From positions 12,036,038 through 12,100,037 of the forward strand of contig NC_040028.1 of NCBI RefSeq assembly GCF_000972845.2: a stretch of DNA of 64,000 nt. Direction: 5' to 3'. Shown piece by piece: positions 33,535 through 45,084 of this stretch. The notes beneath the pieces were generated by a model that was given only the letters and a program-made list of their open reading frames with translations, was not told the origin of the DNA and did not search any database. Each line of letters begins with the position of its first letter. Position 1 is the stretch's first letter. The position numbers and the translations under genes were made by a program. This stretch comes from Larimichthys crocea. Its lineage: Eukaryota > Chordata > Actinopteri > Sciaenidae.

Positions 33535-34325
33535 AGTTCACTGTAAAGAGCACTTGTGCCCTGTGGCTTGATGATGAATTAAAAATATACATGGCTCACC
33601 AGGACGAAATTAAACGAGCTGGTGGAAAAACTGGGTGACTGGAATAAATACTGTACACTCAGACATTCTATTCTTCACAGAGTCAAATGTTGCATTCTTT
33701 ACAAATCCCCTGAAAATTGCTAATTAATAATGACCTCTTTATTGAAAAGGCTGATAGTACAAGATATAAAGTGAACACATGAGAATCATGAGAACTATCA
33801 GAAAACAGCTAATTAAAGAATGCATCATTAAAAAACAGACTCTGCTGCTGTTAGTAAAAACTGATAAACAGTCTGGACTGGACGTCGATGGTAAATTACT
33901 TTAATAGCTGAATTAATTGCAGAACCGATATGTCACATTTTTAACTTGAGCCTGAGGGAAAGTATCACACTTGGTTAGTTACTGAAATCATTCCAATATC
34001 TAAAAACTGCAGAAGTACCTCTGGTGAAGTGAATAGAAGATCCATCAGTATTCTCGTCATTCAACTGATCAAAGAGTAATCTTTTTAACTATTTTCTGTC
34101 AGTGGGCTCAATTCTGAGTTTCAACATGCCTACACCACGCAACCTATAGACCTACTTAACACACGACTGAAGTCACATAGATGACACAAAAATGTTGGAG
34201 CTCTTTTAGTCTATGGTCAGTATCATCAAAACAGCACTGAAGTGAAACATTACTGAAAAGCTTTGAGCATATGGCTTCAGTACAAATGCTGTCGGCTGGA
34301 TGGAAAAGTACTTGACTAAGATTTC
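33535..34325 (+). mobile_element. L2/CR1-like LINE remnant
   Basis: Highly decayed. Recognisable codon runs include 'tggcttgatgatgaatta' (WLDDEL), 'gataaacagtctggactgga' (DKQSGLD, about 33861), 'ggaaagtatcacac' to 'atcattccaatatctaaaaa' (IIPISK), 'gagtttcaacatgcctac' (EFQHAY, 34119) and 'tatggcttcagtacaaatgc' (YGFSTNA, about 34270). The order matches the segment upstream of RT plus the early RT motifs of L2-type LINEs. Stops and frameshifts throughout. Confidence 0.6.
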
Positions 34326-34479
34326 TCATTTATGATAGACATGGTCATATTACCAGGTCATAATATAACAAGTCATGTCAAAAGTCATGTAGTTGTATTT
34401 GTAGTTGAATATGTGACCACAAACTAAAATGTAAATCTTACTTTAAAAAGCAGATTGTTTCAAAAAGGTAAGTGTATCT

Positions 34480-34545
34480 ATATAACCTGAATGGAACAGA
34501 ACCTCTATTAGCATCATTGGTAACGCCTGTGTTTAAATACTATTT
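34480..34545. repeat. Fragment of the 'cagcagccatttt' element family
   Basis: Contains 'cctgaatggaacagaacctc' and 'catcattggtaacgcctgtg', matching inner parts of 23385-23560 and 45606-45825. Confidence 0.45.
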
Positions 34546-34639
34546 CATGGGGAAAAGATCTGATTGTGTACACACTAAAGAAATGTCTGTATGTCTGATG
34601 TTTAACTGAGTATCACGACTTCTTTCCATTATCATAATG

Positions 34640-35045
34640 AAGACCTTCCGAGTGATCTTGTCTTGTTTAGTTTGTATGTTGCAAGTTCCCATGGAACCTG
34701 CTATGTTTGTGTGTGCTGCTGGGTGTGGCTTCTGGGTTTCCTCTCACCTGCCTGATCATCTGCATCCAGTCAACCTACACAGGATAAAAGACTTTATCCA
34801 ATGTAAACCTCACCTTCCAGATCATTCTGTCACCCTAGTGGCAATCTATACTACAGCCAAACTCTGTTTCTTGTGTTTTTACCTGTTTCTGATTGCCCTG
34901 ATTCTAACTCTCTTTTTGTTCTGCCTCAGGCCATGTCCAGCATAGTCTCTGCATCCTCTCCATTTGTTGGATCTTGTCATCACCATCCCTGAACCTCCCT
35001 AGACACCACCCAATCGCTGACCCTCTGAGCACCCTGATCTCAATG
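34640..35045 (+). repeat. LTR-like repeat, copy B
   Basis: Direct-orientation relative of 32731-33060, with 'tcacctgcctgatcatc', 'ccagatcattctgtcaccct' and 'catcaccatccctgaac'. An open plus frame of about 100 codons over it has a hydrophobic tail, but it follows repeat DNA and is not supported as a gene. Confidence 0.45.
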
Positions 35046-36531
35046 AACCTGCTATCCAATTAAGTTTTTTCACTGAATCTGGTCCTGCTTCAGTGAATAG
35101 CAGGGCCATAGCCAGGATTTGAGAAATACTGAAATCACGAGTCTAAACCTTGCTAGAATAAATCTTACTTGTATCTATTATTGTACCAACAATCACTGAG
35201 GAAATAATAATCCAAAGCAAAGCCTGAACCAGCAGCATTAGAGAACACAAGGAATGAGCAAGGCCCAGCAAAGGGCCACTTTTAGTTTAGGTTATAACAG
35301 ACAGTGTAGCTCTAGTAAGATAGGCTAATTGTTCATTCAGGGCTGTGCATTGTAACTTTAATGTGTAAATAATGTATTAGCCTATTTCCTATTTCTATTA
35401 TTGATTCTCTGCACCAAAGTCTGGACATGTCACGATCTGAAAGCATCTAGGTTAATAATTTGTTAGCTCACATCTTGAAGGCAGTTGCTGCTTCTGTTCC
35501 TGTGGTGTAACTCCTAGTTTTGAGTGCAGGTCAGCTGGAGTACAGCCTCCGGATACAGCCAGGCCTATTATTTCCATGACAGGACCTTATTGTATGTATA
35601 CAACTCGTTACTTGTATGGCACTTATTGTAATGAGTTTATGACGGCTGGCAAGATAATGCCTACCTACATTCACAACACATCATAGTACTTTCAGGAACT
35701 TTATCACTTCTGTCAACTTCCATTTTAAGAAAAATGTATATAGAAATGAAAAAAGACCCAGAAAAATCCTGACCTGAAAAAGTATTGCTGCTAAGGTTAA
35801 AGTCAGAGCTGCTCTTCCTCTTGAAGCGTCTCTCTGTGTCGGCACTGGCCTTTCTTTCACCCCCTCCTCACACTGACAGCCTCAGTCAATACACTGCTGG
35901 CCTGCTGGTGAAGCTATCATTGTTACCCCTTTTCTTTTAGTCCAGGGTTTCTTCCTCAGCATTGGCCTTTTGCCTGCTTCCCCTCACACTGACATTTCAT
36001 GGGTAGCTAGTGTAGATATCACTCTCACCCCTCATCCTTTTCTTGGGGCAGGACTTCTCTTTGCTCCTTTCACTCTTGGACTTCCTCCACCATTGTCGCC
36101 TGGTTTGGTGTCACTATCTATAATTAGACTAATGGAGGATCACAGTGGAACTCTGCTTTGGAGACAGCATGTGGTCAATTTTAGTCAGTAATCCACGTTA
36201 CACATGGCACTTTGTAAAACACATCAGATGGACAGCACTCTGTTACAATCCACCAGATTGAAAATGTCTGATAAGTTTAGAGAAAACAGCTTTATTCATA
36301 ATATCAAAACTGCAGGTTGCCCAAGCAGACAGTGAAAGTCAATGCTACTTTTTACTGAAGAGAAAGCTGTTGCTGGTTATCAAAGTGCCTGTACTACCTG
36401 GTTTTGTCTGTAACACTGACAGCTAGGATGTTAAGAATAGTTTAATGTGCAATACATGTACCAATACAGTAAGAATCTCTGAGAACACTTGCTTTGACTA
36501 ATTTGTTTGTTAGTTTGTTTTCTGTTTAAAG
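35046..36531. other. No gene recognised
   Basis: About 1.5 kb without recognisable repeat, exon or RNA gene. Confidence 0.4.
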
Positions 36532-36717
36532 ATATTTTTTGGCCTTTTATTCCTTTAATGATAGTACAGCTGAGGATAGACAGGAAGCAGACAGAGGGGG
36601 AGTGACACACAGTAAATGGCCATCCGATGCGGGATTCGAACCGGGGCCAGCTGCAGCGAGGACTATAGCCTCCACACACAGGGCGGCCACTTAACCCACT
36701 ACGCTACCAACCGCCCC
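36532..36717 (-). mobile_element. tRNA-derived SINE
   Basis: On the minus strand, A-box-like 'tagcgtagtgggttaagtgg' (opposite 36687-36706) and an intact B-box 'ggttcgaatcccg' (opposite about 36630-36642) are followed by a body ending 'gtactatcattaaaggaata' and an A-rich tail at the low end. It is a SINE, not a tRNA gene. Confidence 0.8.
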
Positions 36718-37292
36718 AAACTGTGGCCTTTTTACCACCCTAGCAGATACAGAAAAACATTATTTGGATTTGTTTTTAGGGCACCTGGGCGAATGTACAC
36801 CATATCCACTCCCTTTAACTTCTGTTTATGATCTCCATCAACTCCTGTGTGAAATATCCACTTTTTCGCTGGTTTCTGCTGTTTGGCACTGGGTAGGGTA
36901 ACCTTGGTAACCAAAGGCCCCCCTTAAGGCCGCCATTTGCACTGCCCTATGTGGAGCGTTTTGCTGAAAACTGCTGCCTGCTGGGCCTGGAAATGAGGCT
37001 GAGAGCAGTGAGAGTGGTGGCCTGAATTATATGTCGTTAATGTGGCAACTCAATCTTGATGGATTGATTTCTTTGCTCAGTGCTCGTGTTATGAGACAGC
37101 ATGGAACTCTTGCCTTCCTTTATTTAACTGCGCATTGGCTAACTAACAGTGCCTAAGAAGCCACCTCAGTGTCGATGGAAAGTGTCAGATACTGTCCATC
37201 AGTCAGCAGCCATTCATCAGCAGCTTGCAATAAGACAATGTCAGTAGCAACTGATTTACAGTGTGAATAGGCCACACTCGCCATACTCTTAC
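36718..37292. other. No gene recognised
   Basis: Nothing identifiable. Confidence 0.4.
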
Positions 37293-37394
37293 AATTTAAC
37301 TGCTGTTGTCGTCTCAATAAGTGTCTCTCAATGTGCTTGTCTTGCCTTGACCGTGCTCCACACAGCTCCATAAATGGATCAAAGGAATGAGCTG
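37293..37394 (-). CDS. Weak candidate exon, unidentified
   Basis: A 102-nt minus-strand segment lies between a strong acceptor (gtttttctccttgcag, opposite 37395 upward) and a consensus donor GTAAGAGT (opposite 37292 downward). It is open and symmetric phase 1-1 in the frame containing FDPFMELCGARSRQDKHIER. No neighbouring exons or promoter were found and the composition is unremarkable, so it may well be chance. Confidence 0.18.
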
Positions 37395-38002
37395 CTGCAA
37401 GGAGAAAAACGCTAACTGTCATTGTCAGCCATTTCATTTTAATTGCATGGATTATGGAGCTCGTTTCCAAAGCTAATGTTTCTTGTTTCATTGCCTTTTC
37501 AAGTTCTGCCCTGCTTTATTGCTCTCCCTCTGCTTTTCTTTGCAGTGAAAAGCCAATTCATTTCTTTCATGCTTTCATCTGAATCACATGGTTCTTTTCA
37601 TTCACTTCAAGGCAAGTGCCCAAATGGGAAATGTAAAAGTACTAATCATCAGCAACTAGAATCCGTCATAGAAGAACACAGAGCAATTCATAGCAGTGAC
37701 TCTGCGGAATCAGCTTCACACAGAAGAGAAGGGAATTCGGGGCAACAATTAGTTATGAGAAAATGTCTTGTTCCCATTAAAACAGAGATGAAAGTATTAC
37801 AGAGAACTTTATTCTTTTAAACCTTGTACTAACTGTTTCATCAGTTGTACCACATTTTTTATTGTTTTGCTTTATTATCTGGTTGAGAGTATATTAATTT
37901 ACAAACCGGATGCCCAGGGCAACAGAAATAGTCTCTGGATCTAAAGATTTTCAAGTCATGACAGGTTTAGTTCTCTTTTCTGTATGTGATTGTTTCTCTC
38001 TT
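37395..38002. other. No gene recognised
   Basis: A 125-codon plus-strand open frame (37443-37820) has a hydrophobic start but no family resemblance, and I do not support it as a gene. Confidence 0.35.
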
Positions 38003-38530
38003 ACACTGTAAAAATAATCTGTATGTTTTACAGTAATATACTGGTAGCTATGGTTGCCAGAAGTTTACCGTAAAAAAATATGGTGACCATGCAGGAGACA
38101 TTACGGTGTGCTTTTTTAGAACTGTAAATTTCAGGTACTACTCTGGTGGTATACTATTCTGGGTTTCTGGTGTTTTACTGTCGCTATGTGACCAAAAATT
38201 TAAAACATTTTTTTACCGCATTTTTAATCCGTGTAAATTAAGGTTATGTTCTTGCTGAATTGTAAACAGTTTTATACTGTAAATTTAAAGGTACACATCA
38301 GCAAAATGTGTAATTCAAACAGCATAATACCATTAAGTTTAGTGTGATTACATGTTTGTGACATGACAGTAGTTCCCCGTTAAGTTTTATATTTTGTGTT
38401 TTTTATATATTGTCACAGTAAAAATTTAAGTTATGCACTGTTTGTTAATTTAGAGTAATTCCATGTATCTACTACACTTATATACTGTTTTCTCAGTTTT
38501 ACAGTCTTTTACTCTAATTTCTTACAGTGT
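38003..38530. mobile_element. Non-autonomous inverted-repeat element, 'acactgtaaaaa' family
   Basis: Starts 'acactgtaaaaataatctgt' and ends 'tttcttacagtgt' (inverse of ACACTGTAAGAAA). The interior is AT-rich with repeated 'actgtaaa' and 'ttacagt' words and no reading frame. This is a very common teleost repeat type. Confidence 0.65.
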
Positions 38531-38744
38531 GGAAAATCAAAGCGTTAAAGAGCCCCATAAATGGATCAAAGCTCCATAAATCCATTAAAAAGCTTCAGTT
38601 AGATATAACAATCCAAACCCAAATTAATGCAATCAAAGCAGAGGTAAGCATAGCTTATCTTCTAACGACAATGAAGTCTCTGGAGGCAATGGCCAATGTA
38701 TCTTCTTAGCACCTTATTTCTTATTCAGCACACAGGATGCCTTC

Positions 38745-39720
38745 TAAATTCAAAGTTCATACATGTGTCATTCTGCAGGGCTGCACAACAAAACTTTAGT
38801 TGAGTCGAGCAGTCTCAAATCTGAGCGTCTGGCGGCAAATACTCCTATATGGTTTGCCAGACAGCAGCATAGTCAATAGGTTGTGGCTGTAGGACGAGCA
38901 TTGTGTTCTAATATCCTTTGACTTTTGCCCTGGCACCTCACCTCACCAATATGACTGATGATGTCTAAATTCGTTCCAGTGCTGTTCTAGGCGGTTTTAA
39001 TAATCCACTGCAGAGCCCTCTTGTCCTGTGCCATGCACATCTGATGCCAATTCTAAATGTTTCCAGTCAGGATGCTTCCTATTGCTATTTTATAAAAGTT
39101 AGCACAGGAATTTTGTCTTCTTAAGTTTCCTGAACAAATGCAGTAATTGTAATTTATGTGCTTTCTTTAGGATGTAAGGAGATGCGAGACACGCATGACA
39201 GTTCTCTGTGATGCTGTTTCACTGGAACCTAAAACTGTTCACCTGCTTCACCTCAGCTGGATCTGACGCATCTTTGCCTCCTTTTTTCTAAAATCATCAG
39301 TCAGCTCTTTGTTTTTTGTTGATGTGGAGCATCAACAAAAACTCTCTCATTTGTAAAGTGGCCAATGATTTTGTGTGTCATCCACAAACTTCACAACAGT
39401 CTACTCTCTATATCAGGGTTAAAGTCGTGGGTGTACAGCATGAACAGGAGGGAGCTGAGCACACAACCCTGGGGAGCTCCGGTGTTGAGCATTAGTGTGG
39501 GGGCGGTGTGACCAATCTGAACTGTCTGTGGTCTGTTTATGAGGGAGTCCAATATCCAGTTGCAAAGTGTGGTACTCATGTCTAAAGTGCAAAGTTTGGC
39601 CATCAGTTTCATGGGGGAGAGACTTTTGAGATACAGGTTTGATGGTGGCTGTCTTGAAGAAGATGGGAATACTCTCCTGTGACAGTGACATGGCTGGGGA
39701 TGTAATCAGGCCCAGCATCT
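38745..39720 (-). mobile_element. Rex1-like LINE remnant (second subfamily), inverted
   Basis: Minus-strand counterpart of 30575-32430. RT palm part TTLCNWILDSLINRPQTVQI and NTGAPQGCVLSSLLFMLYTH (about 39570-39430) are the best preserved pieces. The C-terminal segments are recognisable at 39120-38940 and the final 'ggagtatttgccgccaga' at 38850-38830. The catalytic ADD box lies in the decayed stretch at about 39350-39400. Stops and shifts throughout. Confidence 0.75.
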
Positions 39721-40329
39721 ATGCTCATATTCACTCTGTTCAGGGTGTTTTCTACATGCACTGTGGATACTTACAGTGGCCGGTCTCCTGGAGGCGTAGT
39801 AGATTTGACAGCTGACTCGAAATCAATGTGAGCATAAAGTGTCTTAACGCAACTGCTGTTTAAGTTCCCAGCATTTTGACAGCATTTGGGGCTTAATACA
39901 CAAACGCTGCTTATGTGTATAGAACAAAAGAAAAGAAAATTGAAGCCCTTGGGAATGGTAATTCAAGTGAAAGTGCTGTAAGAGCTATAATTCACCCTGT
40001 GAAGACAGCTGTATTGATTGAAATAGATTAAATGTGACACAGACAAGTGAAAAATGTTCTCTGTAGATGGTGTATAACAGCCACACTATTTTTTGGTGCT
40101 TCTAACACATCACAGAACATCAATATCGCATTTACAACATATATTGAGAGATACGTGTAAGTGTATTGATTATATTTTATGTTTTTTTTAATGTGATTCA
40201 ACTGATGTAGTGACTTTTGAATGTACAAAATGTCAAGTTTGACCAAAATCCTTTTGTTGAAAGCCTCTGAAAATGGACTATCCTTAAGTATCATCTTACT
40301 CACAATCAAAAAAAAAAACTTGATTTCTG
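39721..40329. other. No gene recognised
   Basis: Nothing identifiable; probably includes decayed LINE sequence near its left edge. Confidence 0.35.
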
Positions 40330-40555
40330 AGGATCAATTTTTTCCCCGTTCATGACAACTGTAGTGAGGGTGATTTTTTTATACAACTCCCCTCAGATTA
40401 TATTAAGGCTTAAAGTTATGCAGAATTAACAGCATACAGCAACAGGTGAGTGCCATTACAGAGGGCTTGTTTGAGTAACTAGGCTTCATATAGCCCATCA
40501 CCATCTGAGCTTCACAATGGTGATAAAAGGTAATTTCAGACCCATGTGTTTGCTC
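40330..40555 (+). repeat. Four-copy dispersed repeat, copy 2
   Basis: Contains 'cgttcatgacaactgtagtg', 'aaagttatgcagaattaaca' and 'gagggcttgtttgagtaac', matching copies at 20030, 60832 and 62882 (inverted). Confidence 0.7.
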
Positions 40556-40739
40556 AGCCTCACTTCTCATAGAAATATGAAGCTTTGTTTTTAATCAAAA
40601 GGTCCAATGTAAACATTCACATAAATATAAATTAATTGCAATTAACTGTATCAATGACATGTCACATAAAAACAAACAGATAAATACAATAACAAATCCA
40701 ACAAATTAAGCAGGTTTTTCATTGTCGCTATAGTGAGCA

Positions 40740-41062
40740 CGTCCGAATCTCATGATGTCAATGCACCAGACCTCTTCCAGGAGTTGAAGATACTACGAGA
40801 GATAATCCCAAAGGGAACAACTGCAGCAATAAAAACACGTCGTTACCTCAAAGCGATTGAAGGAACTTACCCTAACTGTGAGATTGCGCTCCGGATCCTA
40901 TTGACTTTTCCAGTAACAGTGGCATCGGGGGAGTGAAGCTTTTCAAAGCTAAAACTAATTAAAAACTATTTGCGCACCTCCATGTCACAGGAGAGACTGT
41001 GCGGGCTTGCCCTGCTATCCATTGAAAAGGACATTGCATCCAAACTGAATTATAGATATCTT
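40740..41062 (+). pseudogene. hAT transposase C-terminal dimerisation domain, decayed
   Basis: The plus frame encodes DLFQELKILREIIPKGT (about 40769), RILLTFPVTVASGE, then TGA at 40934 and, in the same frame, SFSKLKLIKNYLRTSMSQER and GLALLSIEKDIASKLNY. This is the hATC dimerisation domain of the ZMYM1/P52-like hAT branch, with the usual Arg after the 'SxE' position replaced by a stop. The catalytic domain is absent, and no terminal repeats were found nearby. It represents a dead transposase. Confidence 0.75.
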
Positions 41063-41330
41063 ATTGCTGCGACACCCCTGGTTGCTACCACTGTATATGT
41101 TCTATATGCATCCTCCATACAGTTCTCTACATTTATTTTAACTTGATCCTATTTTACTTTATATATTTAGTTAGAGTTTACCGCTTAATGTTAAGAGTTT
41201 TATTGTTCTACTGTTTACTTTATATATTTAGATAAGAGTCTATTGTTTATCTTATATTGTATTCTTTTTCACTGTATGCTACTGGAAATTCAATTTCCTT
41301 GAGGGAGTCATCCCAAAGTCATTGTGATCA
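41063..41330 (+). repeat. LINE-type 3' tail remnant
   Basis: AT-rich 'ttactttatatatttagtt' repeats are followed by 'tactggaaattcaatttcct' and 'tgagggagtcatccc', resembling the 3' UTR end of fish LINEs. It directly follows the hATC fragment. Confidence 0.35.
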
Positions 41331-42497
41331 TTTGTTAGTGGTGGACGTCAAGAATTTGTTATACATCATTCATGCATCTGGCCGTGAGATTCATTAAATT
41401 ATCATAAATCATGAATTACTTGAGCATTACTTATTTGTATGCTTATTACAAAGTGTTACCAATATTGTATATTGCGTTTAACACTGACAAAATGTCAGGA
41501 TCAACTGCTCAAAGGTTGCTGAACTCTGGTTGTGTGGGATTACATGACATCACTTTTTTTCCCCAACTGAGCTCCACCTACTTCAAACAAAGGAGAAAAT
41601 CAAAGAGAGAAACACAGATACAGAAATACACTCAGTCAAGTAAAATCGCCAAAACTGCTCAAACTTGGGCAAAAAAAATGACATATCGTAAGGTATATAA
41701 TCACTTTACGTTAAGAGATTGAATGGTCAGCAATGGTTACATTTCTGCCACTCTTACATGACCAACTTCGTAAATCTGGCTGTTTCATAATACAAATATT
41801 AAAACAAAGGCCACTTCCTGCTCTGGAGATGCAGATGCTAAGCTACATTCATGCTTTTCTTTCACCGTGAGCTGCAGAGAGGCTTTAACCTCCTCTGGCT
41901 GTGAGATAACATCAGTCATTCTGCAGAATAAAAGTCCCATTAAATGCCATCACGCTACAAGAACTGCCGGCTGTATGTATGCTACAGCTGTCCTCCTCTG
42001 GCTGTGAAAAAAAGACATTTCATTAAGTAGAGTAGGAAAACAGTGCTAGATTCATCGCATGCCATGCAATAATATTGTAGCAGGTTAAGATAAAGACAAG
42101 CCTAGTATATTGTAGAAATGAGCCACGCACTGCTTTTGGATTAAAGACAAAACAACAAAGACACACTCAGTGATAATACGTATTCTCTCTGAACCTGTTC
42201 TCAAATATGGAAACCACAGCACTGATAACCAAAGAAACACTAGAATTCCAAATGAAATCCAGGGAGAGAGTTTCAGAGGAAACGTCATCAACACGTCTCA
42301 GTGCAGTCAGTGCTTTCAGATGAACACTGACACTTCTGAGTTAGTTATGTGAGGGAGGATGTGTGTGTGTGTTACAGTGTCTCTAACTTCAGGAAAGTGA
42401 TGCACTGCCAAGTGAAACGGAGCAGATAATTACAAGATTAAGTTGATCAGATCATTAATATTTGATTTAACTACTTAAACGTGTGGATGGATTAGAG
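41331..42497. other. No gene recognised
   Basis: Nothing identifiable; contains a short TG-rich run near 42360-42372. Confidence 0.4.
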
Positions 42498-42530
42498 CAG
42501 TGGTTCCCAAACTGTCAGAGGGCCGCCAAG
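42498..42530. mobile_element. Possible hAT terminal repeat (one end only)
   Basis: 'cagtggttcccaaact' resembles the outer tip of several vertebrate hAT families. No inverted partner was found, so this is a fragment at best. Confidence 0.3.
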
Positions 42531-43783
42531 AATTACAGGCTTTGTCTGCTCGGAGTAGTCACTTTAGATTTTTATGTCTTAATAACAGACTGGATACTTG
42601 GATATAAATTATTGGATAATTTATACAAAATCAAATGTTTTTGTCCTCACCCTTTAGATAGTTCCTTTAGAGTGTCACTATTTTATGAATGAAACAACAT
42701 GTCTGGAAACATAACTCAACAGTACCAAACAGAAATTAATACATCTTAAGAGTTACCTAAACTTTGGCTTTATTGAGGGACAGTGCAGGACTTGGTGAGA
42801 TGTGTCATTTGTAGCGAGAAGCTAGCTAATGACAAGCAAAATAAAACAAAAGCCGTAAAATAAAAAAATATACAGAATTCAAATAGATTACCAAAGCCAT
42901 AGTGTGTAACACCATTATAATCACCCATACACACGCTATCATGACACTCACTGGGGTTTAATATCTTGCTTAATTCAACTGGACTGGGGGAATCAGGCAT
43001 CAAATCAGTGACCCTCTGGTTACTAGACAACCTTTTTAAAATGACTAAATTTGTATACATAATTCCTAAATTTCAATGTAAAAGTACACATGAACGTAAC
43101 AACAACCGTTAAATTGGAATTTGAAATTGTTTGTATGAACATAAACATTTATATATTACTTGCCTTCCACACTGTCCAGGCCGACCGGGATTGTACCTGT
43201 CACATCACAACCAAAGAACAGCTCTGTATCCCGGATGTTGACCTGTTGATCTGCTAGCGGTTGGACTCCGTCCATACTATCTGCTGAGAGACATCTCATA
43301 TATATATATATATAGATATATAGAATAGATAGATATTGTTCTTAATAGATGGTTACGTGTTTTACAATGTTGTTTTTGTTTGTTGTTATAGCGCGGTCCT
43401 ATTAACCAAAAAAGAATACATTTTCCCCTGGGATTTTGATTCTAATTCCTGATTACTATTAATTTAAAAAGAAAAAAATACTACTGTGACACAATACATT
43501 TTCTACCAACACCTGAGCAATACCATTATTCTCAATATGGACCTACTTAAAATAAACCTACTGCACAATTTCAGAGTTCTGTAATTTTAGTTTTTGGTGG
43601 CCAGGTGTCACACGAAGAGGAGACCGACACAGAAAATATATTTTAAGTAGGTTCTTTTTGGATTACCGGCCGGCCCTCGAGCGCGCCAGAAATAAATTGA
43701 AGTCTTCAGTCACATTTCACGCTAGTTTGCCAACTCTCGCGTGATCTCCTAGCTCTCCCATGGGATTCTCAGACTAGCTGTAT
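42531..43783. other. No gene recognised; unusual restriction-site cluster near the gap
   Basis: Mostly featureless. At about 43668-43688 the text 'ggccggccctcgagcgcgcc' stands out for GC content beside AT-rich DNA (see findings). Confidence 0.35.
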
Positions 43784-43813
43784 NNNNNNNNNNNNNNNNN
43801 NNNNNNNNNNNNN
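43784..43813. other. Assembly gap (30 N)
   Basis: Thirty undetermined bases. The true gap size may differ, and adjacency of the flanks is not assured. Confidence 0.99.
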
Positions 43814-44574
43814 AGAGTCTCAGTTACCGCAGCACGTTAACGCCATAACGGCCCACCGCTAGTAAAGACAGAAGCCTAGATGTGTTGATTTGGTGAAATG
43901 CTGACATGTTAGATATAAACACCTTAAATTTAATTTCAATTCATGAACACGCTCAAATCATACGGCTACTGTACAGTATGCAGTAGTCAAACCAGCTGCA
44001 TTTTCCGCTCTGTGATCTGTGACACTGAGAGACCAAAAAGCCTGTTACTGTAAGCGCAAACAAAAGGTTGAGCAACGAGAATGCTAACGAGGTGTGTAAG
44101 CTACGTCATCTCCAGGTAGAACAACTGTAAAAAAGTTCTGTGAGAGAAGCGCCATCTCCTGGTCATACCCTGTAATTACACGAATGGGTGGAGTTACAGT
44201 AAAAAATAGACACGCCCGGGAGAAGGAGGGGGGTCTCTCCTTTCCCGGGACTTTGCAGGGAACCGGCTGGAACTCAGCTGGAAGACGGCTGCCATTCAGC
44301 TGGCGTTCAGCTTGAACGGGAACTTTTAAGTTGCTACTACTGTACACGTTAGTGCTCTTTATTCAGAAACCCTCATGTCACATCTACATTTCAGGATCTG
44401 GTTATTATAGACACAGATTCAATGTTAAATATAAATATTTCAATATTTATCATCACAGTAACAGTGTTACACACATTAGTAGCTGTAAACACTCAGCATT
44501 ACAAAAATACATACGTTGGTTTGGTGCTTACATAAGGAGTAAACATTTATAATCATCACTTTAAAAGTTACATA
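43814..44574. other. No gene recognised
   Basis: A moderately GC-rich patch at 44205-44325 has no supported reading frame. Confidence 0.4.
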
Positions 44575-44815
44575 CGTTGTTTTTGGTGCCTGTTTGTTTC
44601 CCAGATATATTAGTATGTGTGTGAATGGGTGTATAAGAGACATTAACTTGAAGAACTTTGTAGAAAGGCGCTTTATGAAGTTCAGTCCATTTCCTTGTAT
44701 TAGTTTACGGGCAGATCTGCCCGAACCAATATGGCGGCGCCGTTCACGTATCGCGACCAACGACCAACCCGCTCAATGCGGCGTCTATGTATATATGTCT
44801 ATGATTTAAACCATA
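44575..44815. repeat. Segment shared with the BED-hAT elements
   Basis: Shares 'cccagatatattagt', 'gtgtgaatgggtgtataaga', 'agtttacgggcagatctgcc' and 'gcgtctatgtatatatgtct' with 47240-47480 and 55250-55480. It retains a SINE-like tail ('aaaggcgctttatgaagttc', then 'agtccatttcc') that the two hAT copies have replaced. No hAT termini here. Confidence 0.65.
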
Positions 44816-45084
44816 ATGTTATTTACACGTTGTTGAACACTTCTCTCCATGTTCTCATGGCGCCGTGTCGTAGACCAAGAGTCATGGCCAGCCACCCACC
44901 ACCACCACTGAGCCGTTTATTGATATATTATCCAATAACCACACTGCCACCTCTTGGACAAGAGTGGTAGAACAGGCATTCCTGGTCTCTGCGCGCAAAT
45001 CGTTTCCTTCAAATCCATCCGAGTGAATCGTGCCAAAAATCACGTGAGAAGGATGACGCAACTGAGCGAGCAAATAGGAACCTG
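44816..45084. other. No gene recognised
   Basis: Nothing identifiable. Confidence 0.4.

Noticed and set aside
34637..34945. A 102-codon frame with a hydrophobic, membrane-like tail
   Set aside because: It coincides with one of two related LTR-like repeats and has no conserved motif.
37443..37820. A 125-codon plus-strand frame with a hydrophobic start
   Set aside because: No splice context or family resemblance, and it overlaps an opposite-strand candidate exon.
44084..44347. Possible GC-rich first exon on the minus strand
   Set aside because: No convincing ATG context, splice donor or signal peptide; the reading frame composition is not distinctive.
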